From NCBI RefSeq assembly GCF_000337775.1, contig NZ_AOLQ01000004.1:124001-188000 (forward strand): a DNA stretch of 64,000 bases, written 5' to 3'. The notes under the pieces are model-generated. The model was not told where the DNA came from. It saw nothing but the letters and a program-made list of their open reading frames with translations, and searched no databases. Below are positions 8,290-17,570 of this stretch, one piece after another; positions within the stretch are counted from its first letter, which is position 1; every line of letters starts with the position of its first letter. The position numbers and the translations under genes were made by a program. This DNA comes from Haloarcula vallismortis ATCC 29715. GTDB taxonomy: Archaea; Halobacteriota; Halobacteria; Halobacteriales; Haloarculaceae.

Positions 8290-8625
8290 TTACTCTTCGG
8301 CAGTGAGTTTCGGGCCTGGCTTCCAGGTGTTGCCTTCGAGGACAACGAGGTCGTAGCGTTCGAGCACTTGGAGCGTATCGACGACCGCCTGCGCGTCGAA
8401 GGAGACGGTCATATCCTCGGGCAGTTGCTGTGCGATTGCACTGCGTGTCCCACCGTCCATCCGGACCACCGTATCAAGCAACTGTTCGAGGTCGTCGAGC
8501 AGCGAGACGAGCGATGTCGACCCCTCGTCTTCTGTTGCCAGTTTCGACATGACTTCGTCGTAATTTCCCGATATCTCCATCGATACGGACACGGCTTCGC
8601 CTTCGAGGTCTTCTTCGTCTCCCAT
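8290..8625 (-). CDS. small acidic hypothetical protein
   Basis: A 111-residue, strongly acidic protein that I do not recognise. Residues 1-20 are hydrophilic, the middle (SLVSLLDDLEQLLDTVVR) forms an amphipathic helix, and the C-terminal half (AIAQQLPEDMTVSFDAQAV, then LQVLERYDLVVLEGNTWKPG) could be a small winged-helix or alpha/beta domain. A TATA-like stretch at 8646-8650 on the minus strand points to leaderless initiation at ATG 8625 rather than 8643 or 8706. Soluble, probably cytoplasmic; function unknown. It is flanked on both sides by long non-coding DNA. Confidence 0.6.
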   Translation of the reverse strand: MGDEEDLEGEAVSVSMEISGNYDEVMSKLATEDEGSTSLVSLLDDLEQLLDTVVRMDGGTRSAIAQQLPEDMTVSFDAQAVVDTLQVLERYDLVVLEGNTWKPGPKLTAEE

Positions 8626-9389
8626 AGGTCCGGATATGTGCATACTTATAGAAATACGTTTCTGTATACCGAACAACGTGTGTATCTTTCGCTTGTTTCT
8701 CTGCAAAACCCCTCTCGCCGCCTATCCGCATATTAGGAATGGTATAGCCATATGTGGGAGTTATAAGAATATATCTCTCCTAGAAAGAACCAAAACGCGA
8801 GATACATAGACATAAGTGCCTTTTTGAGAACAGAAATGGATATTTGTGTGCATAAAGCGTGATGGGGCACCACTCATGGTATTTTACAACTGTTTGTTCT
8901 GGTCAGCAGGCGTCGCCAACCGCTGACTGTTGCAGTAAACAGAACGGCACCGATGCTTCGCTGTGGTGCCAACAGACACGCGGAATCTAGCCCGACATAC
9001 AGGACACAGTTCAACGAGATAGCGACTTAGCGCCCCAGTCTGGCCGCTCAATCGGGCTGACTGTCGACCGGACTGCTGGCTACCGGATAACAAAAGTACG
9101 GGTATTATCCTCCTCGATCTGATTCTCGCGAAACCGAACGGACAGGCTGTGAACGTCCAAGTGTGGCGCACCACAGCAATTGTTCTAGTATACGGAACTC
9201 TACACAGCAGAACGTCGCACTCACAGACGAGAGTTATCAGAAGAGCGACAGTGGAGCCTGTGTGGCGATACCGCTGTGTCACTGCTACTGTTCCAGAGCC
9301 GTTCGGTGGTCAGATTCCAGTCCACAGGAAACACCCACCGTGACAGTACACGGCCAAATCTATATGTGGGTAGCTGTCACACATTGTGT
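8626..9389. other. intergenic region with no convincing gene
   Basis: About 760 bp between divergent genes. It is AT-rich near 8740-8870. A minus-strand frame at about 8887-9015 has a zinc-finger-like Cys pattern (CPVC then HRC and a further Cys), but has no plausible start or promoter. The right edge (9360-9366) holds the promoter of the next gene. Nothing else is supportable. Confidence 0.35.
9360..9366 (+). promoter_or_regulatory. TATA box of the first acyl-CoA dehydrogenase gene
   Basis: CTATATG, centred 27 nt upstream of ATG 9390, consistent with leaderless transcription starting at the ATG. Confidence 0.55.
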
Positions 9390-10529
9390 ATGGCGTTTAG
9401 CTTGACCGCCGAGCAGACGGCAGTCCGAGAAGCGGTGCGTGAGTTCGGCGAGAACGAGATCGAGCCGCTCGGAACAGAATGTGACAGGGAGAAGCGCTAC
9501 CCAGCGGAACTGATGGAGCAGGCGGCACAGTACGACCTTATCGCGCCGGAAGTTCCCGAGAAGTACGGCGGCGCAGGGATGGACAGCCTCACCGGCGTCA
9601 TCGTCACCGAAGAACTCTGGCGGGCCGACCCAGGCATCGGGAGCGCCATCGGCTCCCGTGGCTTCGGGTCGACTATGATCCATAAGTACGGCGACGAGTG
9701 GATGAAAGAGACGTGGCTGCCGCGCATTACGGGCGGCGAGTCGGCGTGTGCCAGCGCCATCAGCGAACCCGCCCACGGGTCGAACGTGGCCGGCATCGAG
9801 ACCTACGCCGAACGGGACAGTGACGGCTGGGTACTCAACGGGCAAAAGATGTGGATCACGAACGGCACCGTCGCCGACGTGATGGTCGTGATGGCAAAGA
9901 CCGACCCCGACGCCGGCCACGAGGGTATCAGTGCGTTCCTCGTGCCGACGGACACCGACGGCCTGCAGGCCGAGAAAATCGACAACAAACTCGGCATCCG
10001 CGCGTCGGATCTGGCCGAAATCATCATTGACGACGTGCGCGTGCCCGAGGAGAACCTCATCGGTGAGGAAGATGCTGGCTTCTATCAGCTGATGGACTTC
10101 TTCGCCAGTGGGCGGGCGAACGTGGCCGCACAGGCCGTCGGCACCGCCCAGGCCGCCATCGACGACTCGATCCAGTACGCGAACGAGCGCGAGCAGTTCG
10201 GCCAGCCCATCAGCGAGTTTCAGGCTATCGAGCACAAGCTCGCCGAGATGGCGACCAACGTCGAAGCCGCGCGGTCGCTCACCTACCGTGCCGCGAGCGC
10301 CATCGACTCCGATGACCTCGACGAAGCGGCGAAGTGGGCCAGCATGGCCAAGCTGTTCGCCAGCGAGCACGCCGTCGACGTGGCCGACGAGGCGATTCAG
10401 GTCCACGGCGGCGCGGGCTACGTCACCGACCACAACGTCGAGCGGTACTACCGCGACGCCCGCATCACCAAGATTTACGAGGGGACCAGCGAGATACAGA
10501 AGAACATCATCGCCGACCGCGTGCTGTGA
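9390..10529 (+). CDS. acyl-CoA dehydrogenase
   Basis: FAD-dependent acyl-CoA dehydrogenase of 379 residues, the normal length. N-terminal helical domain, middle beta domain with CASAISEPAHGSN and KMWITNG, and a C-terminal helical domain with REQFGQPISEFQAIEHKLA. The catalytic Glu lies in YEGTSEIQ near residue 364, as in short/medium-chain enzymes. It oxidises an acyl-CoA to the trans-2-enoyl-CoA and passes electrons to ETF (family knowledge). The frame opens upstream at 9276, but ATG 9390 matches the family N-terminus and is positioned 27 nt from a TATA box. It begins a block of acyl-CoA enzymes. Confidence 0.92.
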   Translation: MAFSLTAEQTAVREAVREFGENEIEPLGTECDREKRYPAELMEQAAQYDLIAPEVPEKYGGAGMDSLTGVIVTEELWRADPGIGSAIGSRGFGSTMIHKYGDEWMKETWLPRITGGESACASAISEPAHGSNVAGIETYAERDSDGWVLNGQKMWITNGTVADVMVVMAKTDPDAGHEGISAFLVPTDTDGLQAEKIDNKLGIRASDLAEIIIDDVRVPEENLIGEEDAGFYQLMDFFASGRANVAAQAVGTAQAAIDDSIQYANEREQFGQPISEFQAIEHKLAEMATNVEAARSLTYRAASAIDSDDLDEAAKWASMAKLFASEHAVDVADEAIQVHGGAGYVTDHNVERYYRDARITKIYEGTSEIQKNIIADRVL

Positions 10530-10557
10530 CCGCACTGAGGCTGAGAGACCGCGAAGT

Positions 10558-11001
10558 CTACCGCCGGAGCGTCAGGAACTCGGCCGAAAAGACGGCTTCG
10601 TCGGCCTGATTCAGGGCGGTGACCTCGGTCCGGACGACGCCCGTCGCAACCGGGTGGTCCCGACGTTCTTTGTCGACAATTTCGGCCTCGACATGCACTG
10701 TCTCTCCCAGAAACACCGGTTTGATGAACCGGAGGCGGTCGATGCCGTAGAACGCGACCATGTGCCGCTTTTCGGCCTCGTCGCGGGCCTGCCACAGTAA
10801 TCCGGTGACAACCGAAAACACCAGCGCACCGTGTGCGATGCGCTCGCCGTACCCCGAGTCGGCCATCCGCTCGGCGTTCGTGTGGAGGTGATTGAAGTCC
10901 CCGCTGACACCGGCGAAGTTGACCACATCGGCCTCGGTGATGGTTCGCCCCGACGTGGTGAAGCAGTCGCCGACTTCGACTGCGTTGAACTCACCGGCCA
11001 T
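10558..11001 (-). CDS. MaoC-like hot-dog dehydratase
   Basis: A 147-residue single hot-dog protein. Hydratase-2 motif: AGVSGDFNHLHTNAERMADSG with the catalytic Asp/His pair, followed by RIAHG. Family members are (R)-specific enoyl-CoA hydratases or mesaconyl-CoA hydratase relatives. It converges tail-to-tail with the acyl-CoA dehydrogenase (28 bp gap). It would hydrate the enoyl-CoA made by that dehydrogenase or by others in the block; exact stereochemistry and chain length cannot be read. Confidence 0.85.
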   Translation of the reverse strand: MAGEFNAVEVGDCFTTSGRTITEADVVNFAGVSGDFNHLHTNAERMADSGYGERIAHGALVFSVVTGLLWQARDEAEKRHMVAFYGIDRLRFIKPVFLGETVHVEAEIVDKERRDHPVATGVVRTEVTALNQADEAVFSAEFLTLRR

Positions 11002-11296
11002 CGTACCGCCCCTCGCACGTGACTGCGGAACGACGCTTCGGTTTCTGGTCGAGTCGCCACTGCCGCGTCCGCACCCGCTGGTCCCGGGACTGCGGTCTGC
11101 TACTGTTGCTGGACATACACGTCGTCACCGTGTCCCGCGCCGGTGTTAATGGTACCGGGGTTCTCCGGTTGCTCTCACCACCGCAACGATACGCAGTACC
11201 CACAGCTGACTCTGGCTGTTCAACTATATTCAACGGAACCCGGCAGAGAGCACTCAGGACGTAGCTTTATTGGGGATGCCCGAGATGTCGGAAGCG

Positions 11297-12085
11297 ATGT
11301 CAAAGCCACACACGGAGCGGTTTAATCTGGAGGGGCAGCGGGCGATTATCACGGGCGCATCGAGCGGCATCGGCCGGGCAATCGCGGCGGAGTTCGCGGC
11401 CGACGGAGCCGACGTAGTTGTCTGCTCGCGCGAACAGGACAACGTCGGCCCCGTCGCCGACGAGATCAACGACAGCGACCGGTCCGGTGACGCGGTCGCC
11501 ATCGAATGCGACGTAACAGACCGTGAGGCCGTCGAGGCGCTGGTCGAGGCGACCGTCGACGAGTTCGGTGGGCTGGACGTGCTCGTGAACAACGCCGGCG
11601 CGAGCTTCATGGCCGGGTTCGACGACATCAGCGAGAACGGCTGGAAGACCATCGTCGATATCAATCTCCACGGGACCTACCACTGCACGCAGGCGGCCGG
11701 CGACGCGCTGGCCGACGGCGACGGCGGGACAGTCATCAACCTCTCCAGCGTCGCCGGCGAACAGGGCGCACCGTATATGAGCCACTACGGGGCCGCCAAG
11801 GCCGGCGTCAGCAACCTCACGTCGACGCTGTCGGCGGAGTGGGCTGACCGCGACATCCGCATCAACTGCATCGCGCCGGGCTTTGTCGCCACGCCGGGCG
11901 TCGAGTCACAGATGGGCGTCAGCGCCGACAACATCGACCGCGACGCCGTCGAGCGCCGTATCGGTCTCTCGGAGGAAATCGCCGACATCGCGCGGTTCCT
12001 CGCCAGCCCGGCGTCGTCGTACATCGTCGGCCAGACTATCACCGCCGCCGGCGTCCCACGGCTCGAAGAGACGCCCGACATCTGA
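11297..12085 (+). CDS. short-chain dehydrogenase/reductase
   Basis: Classical SDR of about 262 residues. Cofactor motif TGASSGIG at about residues 19-26, NNAG mid-protein, catalytic YGAAK with a preceding Ser in NLSSVAG. An acid-rich position after the second strand (VVCSREQ) leaves NAD versus NADP open. Possible starts are 11276, 11285 and 11297; I prefer 11297 (MSKPHTERF) because TTTATT at about 11266-11271 lies 28 nt upstream. Its place among acyl-CoA genes suggests a hydroxy/oxo-acyl or alcohol substrate, such as FabG-like or 4-oxoacyl reduction; this is inference. Confidence 0.85.
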   Translation: MSKPHTERFNLEGQRAIITGASSGIGRAIAAEFAADGADVVVCSREQDNVGPVADEINDSDRSGDAVAIECDVTDREAVEALVEATVDEFGGLDVLVNNAGASFMAGFDDISENGWKTIVDINLHGTYHCTQAAGDALADGDGGTVINLSSVAGEQGAPYMSHYGAAKAGVSNLTSTLSAEWADRDIRINCIAPGFVATPGVESQMGVSADNIDRDAVERRIGLSEEIADIARFLASPASSYIVGQTITAAGVPRLEETPDI

Positions 12086-12121
12086 GCTTCGGGACCAGTA
12101 CCGACGGCTGGGACCGCGGTG

Positions 12122-12850
12122 TCACTCCCCGTCCGAGACCCCGAGCCAGTCCGGTAACTCCCGGAGGTCGTCGAGCGCGATATCCACGGCGGGTCCGCTC
12201 TTGGCTCCGTAAGCGACCGTCCACAGCCCGGCCTGTGTCCCGCCGTCCATGTCGTGCTCGTAGCGGTCACCGATCATCACGGCCCGCGCCGGTGTGACCC
12301 CGGCCTTTTCGAGCGCCGTTTCGAACATTGCGGGGTCCGGCTTGGTTCGACCGACGGCCTCCGAGGCGGTGTACGAGTCCATCGCGCCCCAGACGCCGAA
12401 GGTCCGCAACAGGTGCTCGCCCTCGGTGTCGTCCACGTCGCTGATGACGCCCTGATGGAGCGGTGCAGCAGCCAGCTCCTCGATAGCCGCGACGGCGTCG
12501 GGGTTGGGCTCGACCTGTTCGTCGCGGATTCTTTGAAACAGTGCTTCCCACTCGGTTTCGTCGGGGTCGACTGTCAGAATCTCGTCGACTGCCAGCCGGT
12601 AGCCCTCGCGGGCCGGCCGGAACTCGGTGCCATCGCGCTCGTCGAAGTACGCTCCGAGAACCGCCCGCCATCGTTCGAGGGCCGCGTCGGAACCGGTGGC
12701 CGCCGGGTACTCCGCACACAGGCGTTCGACAAACTCGCGGTGGGCCGCCCGGACGGACGCCATCCGAAGGATGACGCCCCCGATGTCCCAGAAGACGGCC
12801 TCGACATCTGGACTCTCGCTCACGGCTGCGGCTTGAACTGGCCCGGGCAT
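12122..12850 (-). CDS. HAD-superfamily hydrolase
   Basis: A 242-residue HAD phosphatase-like protein. Motif I is FWDIGGVIL with the nucleophile Asp22; the usual second Asp is Gly here, as in several subfamily IA members. A helical cap occupies about 35-120, motif II is in GVISDVDD, motif III Lys in GRTKPDP and motif IV Asp in MIGDRYEHDMDGG. The frame continues open for 400 codons upstream, but that is antisense to the next gene; ATG 12850 is the sensible start. It diverges from an ACAD10/11-like dehydrogenase, with a 141-bp shared promoter region. Human ACAD10 carries a HAD domain fused to such an enzyme. Confidence 0.82.
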   Translation of the reverse strand: MPGPVQAAAVSESPDVEAVFWDIGGVILRMASVRAAHREFVERLCAEYPAATGSDAALERWRAVLGAYFDERDGTEFRPAREGYRLAVDEILTVDPDETEWEALFQRIRDEQVEPNPDAVAAIEELAAAPLHQGVISDVDDTEGEHLLRTFGVWGAMDSYTASEAVGRTKPDPAMFETALEKAGVTPARAVMIGDRYEHDMDGGTQAGLWTVAYGAKSGPAVDIALDDLRELPDWLGVSDGE

Positions 12851-12991
12851 GAAACTACCGCCGACGCCCGGTGTCGTGGTGGGTACGCCGCGGTGACGTA
12901 CCGGCACACGATTCCGGCAAATAAACGACCGACCACGCGTTCGCTGTGCTCCAACACTTATAATGTCGACGTGCGAGAACGAGACTGTGCC

Positions 12992-14209
12992 ATGATATCG
13001 TTCACCGATTCCGAGGCCGCGACTGAACTCGCCGAGCGTGCCAGCGACCTGATGGACGAGGTGGTCATCCCGCGGGAGCGCGAACTCGCGGGCGGGACCG
13101 CGATCTCGGACGCGACTGTTCGGGACCTCCGCGCTGCTGCGCGGGAGTACGACGTGTACGCCCCGCAAATTCCCGAAGAACACGGCGGCATGGGCTATGA
13201 CTTCCGGGACGTGTTGCCGACGTTCGAGGAAGCGGGTCGAAGCCTTCTCGGCCCGATTGCGATGCGGGTCGACGCGCCCGACGAGGGCAATATGCACCTG
13301 CTGGAGATGCAAGGCACGGACCTCCAGAAATCGGAGTATCTGGACCCACTCGTTGAGGGTGAAATACAGTCGGGCTTCGCGATGACCGAGCCGATGCAGG
13401 GCGCGGGCTCCGACCCGAAGATGATACGCACCACGGCGCAGAAGGACGGCGATGAGTGGGTCATCGACGGCCACAAGTGGTGGACGACTGGCGGCGTCGA
13501 CGCCGATATCCTGCTCGTTTTCGCCCGGACGGACGAGGATGTGCATCCGTACCAGGGGTGTTCGGTGTTTATCGTCCCGGCCGACGCCGACGGCGTGGAC
13601 ATCGTCCGGAACGTCCCGCACATGGGCAGCCAGGGCGACCCGAAGGGCCACGCCGAAATCGAGTTCAATGGCGTCCGCGTCCCCGAAGAGCACCTGCTGG
13701 GCGAGGAAGGCAACGGCTTCCAGCACGTCCAGCAACGGCTCGGCCCGGCGCGGCTCACCCATTGTATGCGTTTCTCGGGAATGGCCGAGCGGGCGCTGTC
13801 CATCGCCAAAGCCTACACCACCGAACGGCAGGCCTTCGGCGATTCCGTGGCCGACAAACAACACGTCCGGTTTGAAATCGCCGAACAGGAGACACAGATT
13901 CAGGCCGCGCGGGCGCTGGTCCGGGCCGCCGCGGACGCCATCGCCGCCGGCAACGAAGCCCGCGTCGAGGTGTCGATGAGCAAAGTGTTCGCCGCCCGGG
14001 CGACACAGGACGCCATCGACACCGCGGTCCAGTTCTGTGGCGGCAACGGCATCGGCCGGGACCTCCCGCTGGCGGACTTCTACGAACTGGTCCGGACGTT
14101 CCGCATCGTCGACGGCGCTGACGAGGTCCATCTCCGGACCATCGCCCGCGAGGCCTTCGAAGACGTGGACAGCGAGGAGCTGGAGCCGGTCCGCCGCTAC
14201 CGCGAGTAG
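12992..14209 (+). CDS. acyl-CoA dehydrogenase, ACAD10/11-like
   Basis: A 405-residue flavin dehydrogenase. The N-terminal half has IPEEHGGMGYDFRDV and TEPMQGAGSDPKMIRTTA; the middle has GHKWWTTGGVDADI; the C-terminal half has LGPARLTHCMRF, RQAFGDSVADKQHV and CGGNGIGRDLPLADFY. The terminal segment FRIVDGADEVHLRTIA resembles ACAD10/11 and LvaC rather than the YEGTSEIQ type. Those relatives act on 4-phosphohydroxyacyl-CoA, releasing phosphate to give 2-enoyl-CoA (family knowledge). ATG 12992 is the natural start of the family N-terminus. A matching APH-fold kinase gene lies 2.3 kb downstream, which supports this subfamily. Confidence 0.85.
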   Translation: MISFTDSEAATELAERASDLMDEVVIPRERELAGGTAISDATVRDLRAAAREYDVYAPQIPEEHGGMGYDFRDVLPTFEEAGRSLLGPIAMRVDAPDEGNMHLLEMQGTDLQKSEYLDPLVEGEIQSGFAMTEPMQGAGSDPKMIRTTAQKDGDEWVIDGHKWWTTGGVDADILLVFARTDEDVHPYQGCSVFIVPADADGVDIVRNVPHMGSQGDPKGHAEIEFNGVRVPEEHLLGEEGNGFQHVQQRLGPARLTHCMRFSGMAERALSIAKAYTTERQAFGDSVADKQHVRFEIAEQETQIQAARALVRAAADAIAAGNEARVEVSMSKVFAARATQDAIDTAVQFCGGNGIGRDLPLADFYELVRTFRIVDGADEVHLRTIAREAFEDVDSEELEPVRRYRE

Positions 14210-14236
14210 GGAGCCGAGCCGCTATCGGAACGGTCG

Positions 14237-16201
14237 CTACGTCCCTTCGAACTCCGGTTCACGGTCGGCCGCAAACGCCGCCGTTCCTTCTTTCACATCG
14301 TCGGTCGTCAACAGGAGCGCAAAGGCCTGGCTTTCCATCTCGAGGCCGGCGTCGAGGCTCTGGTCGGCTCCCTCGTTCATCACGCGCTTGGCCTTCCGGA
14401 GGGCAATCGGCGCCCCCGAGACGAGGTCATCGACGAACGCCTCGACAGTAGCGTCGAACTCCTCGGCCTCGACGGCGCGGTTGATGAGCCCCCAGTCGGC
14501 CGCCCGCTCGGCGGAGATGTGCTCGCCGCGGAAGACGAGCTCCTTCGCTCGGGCGTCGGTCAGCATTCGAATTGCGCGCTGTGTCCCGCCACCGCCGGGC
14601 AACAGGCCGAGTGTGATTTCGGGGAAGCCGAACTCCGAGTCGGTCGTCGCCAGCCGGAGGTCACAGGCAAGAGCGAGTTCCAGCCCCGCACCGAGACAGT
14701 AGCCGTCGATGCACGCCAGCGTCGGCCGGGGATACTCTGCGACGGCGGTGAACACCGCTGTCGGCTCCGAGGTCTGGGCGGGGTCGCGGTCCGCGAACCC
14801 GGAGATATCGGCCCCGGCGGAGAAGGCGCGGTCCCCGGCACCCGCGAACACAACGGCCCGGACGTCGTCGTCATCGACCGACGAGAGCAGATCCACGACC
14901 TCGTCGGCGAGCGTCTCGCTGATGGCGTTCATCCGCGACGGGCGGTCGAGTTCGACCTCCAGCAGGCCATCGTCGTCCAGCGCCCAGTTGATAGTGTGAT
15001 AGTCGCCCGGGTCGTCACCGGTGTCGTACTCGTGGAAGCCCCGGCCCGCATCTTTTCCGGTGTGGCCTGCTTCGACGAGCTCGACGAGGTAGTCGGCTGG
15101 CTCGTAGCGGGCGTCGCCGTACTCCTCGTGGAGCGTCCGAAGCTTTTCGAGGATTGTATCGAGGGCGATGTCGTCGGCCCGACGGCAGGTCCCTTCGGGG
15201 AATCCGGCCCCGAGTCGCATCCCCGTATCGATGGCGTCCGGCGTCGCCACGTTGTCGCCGACGAGCTTCGCGGCTTCGTTCGCCATCACCGCCTCGACGC
15301 GGAGATGGTCGAAGCCGTCAGCGTCTTCGGGGCCGTAGTCCGGGCCGTCGCCGTCGTCGTAGTCATAGTACCCCTCACCGGTCTTACGGCCGAGAGTCTG
15401 GTTTTCGACCTTCTCCGCCATGATGGGTGGAATCGGCGTCCCAGCCTCCTTGCGGACGTGGTAGCCGATGTCGATGCCGGTCAGGTCGCTGAGTTCGAAC
15501 GGCCCCATCGGATAGCCCCGCTTGTGGACCATTGCGGCGTCGGCCTGGCGGATGGTCGCCTCGCCCGCCGAGACCATCCAGGCCGGCTCGCTCATGAACG
15601 GCCCGAGGACGGAGTTGACGACGAACCCGCGCACGTCCTTGCGGACGTAAATCGGCGTCTTCCCGATGGACTCGACGAACTCGTAGCCCTGCTCGGCCGT
15701 CTCGTCGGTCGTCTGCTCGCCGTAGATGACCTCGACGAGGTCCATCTTCACCGGCGGATTGAAGAAGTGGAGTCCAAGCACCGAGTCCGGCCGCTCCGTC
15801 GCTGTGGCAATCTCTGTGATCGACAGCGAGGAGCTGTTGGTCGCCAGCAGCGCATCATCGGGTGCGGCGGCGTCGACGGACTCGAAGATGTCCTGTTTCA
15901 CCGAGAGCTGTTCCGGGCCGGCCTCGATGACCAGATCGGCGTCGCTAACCGCCGCCTCCAGATCGGTCGTTGTCACGACCCGCGCCGCCACGTCGTCGGG
16001 GGTCTCGTCGAGTCGTCCCTTCTCGGCGAGCTTGTCGAGCGACCACTCGATTTCGCTGTAGGCATTTTCGACGATATCTTCATCGATGTCACGCAACACG
16101 ACGTCGTAGCCGGCGATTGCCGTGACCTCGGCGATACCGTGGCCCATCGTTCCCGCACCGAGCACTGCCACTGTCGCTATTTCTGGCTGGTCTGCTGCCA
16201 T
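14237..16201 (-). CDS. fused 3-hydroxyacyl-CoA dehydrogenase / enoyl-CoA hydratase
   Basis: A 654-residue bifunctional beta-oxidation enzyme. Residues 1-~390 are a 3-hydroxyacyl-CoA dehydrogenase: Rossmann motif VLGAGTMGHGIA, catalytic His in GLHFFNPPVKMDLVE, and two C-terminal helical domains (GFVVNSVL, YPMGPFELSDLTGID). Residues ~400-654 are a crotonase with oxyanion-hole segments AFSAGADISGF and CLGAGLELALACD. Domain order is the reverse of bacterial FadB and typical of archaeal fusions. I start at ATG 16201, where the Rossmann strand begins, not at 16231. It would convert enoyl-CoA through 3-hydroxyacyl-CoA to 3-oxoacyl-CoA; no thiolase is present in this window. Confidence 0.92.
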   Translation of the reverse strand: MAADQPEIATVAVLGAGTMGHGIAEVTAIAGYDVVLRDIDEDIVENAYSEIEWSLDKLAEKGRLDETPDDVAARVVTTTDLEAAVSDADLVIEAGPEQLSVKQDIFESVDAAAPDDALLATNSSSLSITEIATATERPDSVLGLHFFNPPVKMDLVEVIYGEQTTDETAEQGYEFVESIGKTPIYVRKDVRGFVVNSVLGPFMSEPAWMVSAGEATIRQADAAMVHKRGYPMGPFELSDLTGIDIGYHVRKEAGTPIPPIMAEKVENQTLGRKTGEGYYDYDDGDGPDYGPEDADGFDHLRVEAVMANEAAKLVGDNVATPDAIDTGMRLGAGFPEGTCRRADDIALDTILEKLRTLHEEYGDARYEPADYLVELVEAGHTGKDAGRGFHEYDTGDDPGDYHTINWALDDDGLLEVELDRPSRMNAISETLADEVVDLLSSVDDDDVRAVVFAGAGDRAFSAGADISGFADRDPAQTSEPTAVFTAVAEYPRPTLACIDGYCLGAGLELALACDLRLATTDSEFGFPEITLGLLPGGGGTQRAIRMLTDARAKELVFRGEHISAERAADWGLINRAVEAEEFDATVEAFVDDLVSGAPIALRKAKRVMNEGADQSLDAGLEMESQAFALLLTTDDVKEGTAAFAADREPEFEGT

Positions 16202-16456
16202 ACGCCTAGTGTCTATTGCAACACATATCAATCATCCCCTGGTATCGACTGTGGTTCGTGGGATGACGAGTATTGCCACCGGGAAGCCTCGACGGGCTCC
16301 GATTCCGCGGCTCGCTACGCTCCTCAGTCGTTGCACTCCCTGCAGTGCTTACGTCGCCGGGGTTCCCGGAGCCGATGGCCCCCCGTCGGCTGTTCTGGAT
16401 GGTGCAGGCACCGCAGATACAATTTAAACGGCCACTCCTGACGATACAGCTTGTTT
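16202..16456. other. intergenic gap between two minus-strand genes
   Basis: About 255 bp separates the APH-kinase stop from the fusion-enzyme start. It contains the AT-rich promoter stretch of the fusion gene (near 16220-16235) and otherwise GC-rich DNA with no credible gene. I see no strong repeat. Confidence 0.4.
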
Positions 16457-17527
16457 CTAGAGCGGCTCGTCGCCCTCGATAATCCGGATCGCGCGGTCAG
16501 CCAGCGCCGGGACGCGGTTCTCCATCAACGGATAGAACGGGTCGTCGGCGTTGCCCTCCAGATAGCGGCGGTAGAACATCTCGCCGAGGGCGGCGAGCTT
16601 GTACACGGCGAGCGTTCGATAGAACCGCTCGTGTTCGAACGTCAGGCCGGTCTGGGTTTCCCAGCGGTCGACCAGATCTCGACGGGTCGGGTAGCCCGGG
16701 GCTTCGATGAACTCCGTCGCGAGGTCGGGAATCTCCGGCTCGGGGTCCTTGGCGTCGCGCCAGTACGAAAGCATCCAGCCGAGGTCGGCCCGTGGGTCGC
16801 CCAGCGTCGCCATCTCCCAGTCGAAGACGGCGGCGAGCTCCGGGTCGTCACCGGGCCCGAACAGCACGTTGTCGAGCTTGTAATCGCCATGGACCAGTGT
16901 CTCCGGGTGGTCCGCAGGGCACTCCTCCTGTAGCCACGAGCCGACCCGCTCCAGTTCCGGGATGGTTCGGGATTCGGCCGTCCGCTCGAATGCCCAGGCT
17001 AGCTGTTTCCCCCAGCGCGTGACCTGCCGCTTCGGATACCCTTTCGCACGGCCGAGGTCAGACAGGCCAACGGCTGTGGGAGCAACCTCGTGGATGGCCG
17101 CGAGGGTATCCACCAGTTCCGTTCCGACTGCCTCCCGAGCGTCGTCGTTCGCGAAGCGCGCTGGCTCTGCGTCTCGGATGACGGTCCCTTCGACGCGAGC
17201 CATCACGTAGAAATCACTGCCGATGATATCGTGGTCATCACAGGCCAGCACCGTGGGCGGGACCGGGACAGCTGTGTCCTGCAGGGCGTCGATGACGCGA
17301 TACTCCCGCAACACGTCGTGGGCCGTCTCGGCGGTCTGGCCCGGCGGCGGCCGCCTGACGACCAGTTCTCGGTCGCCCCAGGTGACAAACAGCGTCTCGT
17401 TGGAGTGGCCCTGCTCGTGGCGCGCAACGTCAAACGTCTCGGCCGGGCCGATCTCGCTCGTAAGGAATTCTTCGAGCGTACGTTCGTCGACCAGTCGCTG
17501 GTAGTAGTCGCTGCTGTGTTCAGTCAT
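16457..17527 (-). CDS. APH-fold phosphotransferase, ACAD10/11 and LvaA type
   Basis: A 356-residue aminoglycoside-phosphotransferase-fold kinase. ATP-site strand ELVVRRPPPG, catalytic loop LVHGDYKLDNVLF (Asp and Asn) and metal-binding VFDWEMATLGDPRADLGW. The wording of these motifs is that of the kinase domain of ACAD10/11 and of bacterial LvaA, which phosphorylate the 4-hydroxyl of 4-hydroxyacyl-CoA, not of antibiotic-resistance enzymes. It lies 44 bp from an enoyl-CoA hydratase gene on the same strand, and close to an ACAD10/11-like dehydrogenase and a HAD hydrolase. Substrate is inferred. Confidence 0.85.
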   Translation of the reverse strand: MTEHSSDYYQRLVDERTLEEFLTSEIGPAETFDVARHEQGHSNETLFVTWGDRELVVRRPPPGQTAETAHDVLREYRVIDALQDTAVPVPPTVLACDDHDIIGSDFYVMARVEGTVIRDAEPARFANDDAREAVGTELVDTLAAIHEVAPTAVGLSDLGRAKGYPKRQVTRWGKQLAWAFERTAESRTIPELERVGSWLQEECPADHPETLVHGDYKLDNVLFGPGDDPELAAVFDWEMATLGDPRADLGWMLSYWRDAKDPEPEIPDLATEFIEAPGYPTRRDLVDRWETQTGLTFEHERFYRTLAVYKLAALGEMFYRRYLEGNADDPFYPLMENRVPALADRAIRIIEGDEPL

Positions 17528-17570
17528 GATCGTTGATTGGATTCCGTGTCATGAAAAACTGCGGGTCGCA

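Noticed and set aside
7930-8736. 268-residue plus-strand frame in the gap
   Set aside because: Starts at GTG without promoter, runs antisense across the small minus-strand gene, and its composition is not protein-like throughout.
8884-9015. Minus-strand zinc-finger-like frame (CPVC ... HRC ... C)
   Set aside because: The spacing is not a standard zinc ribbon, there is no plausible start or promoter, and the upstream part of the frame looks random.
12122-14131. 669-residue minus-strand frame as one protein
   Set aside because: Only the C-terminal 242 residues (from ATG 12850) look like a protein (HAD fold); the rest is antisense to the acyl-CoA dehydrogenase.
16457-17527. Aminoglycoside resistance kinase
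   Set aside because: The APH fold is shared by many metabolic kinases; motifs and neighbours match ACAD10/11 and LvaA kinases instead.
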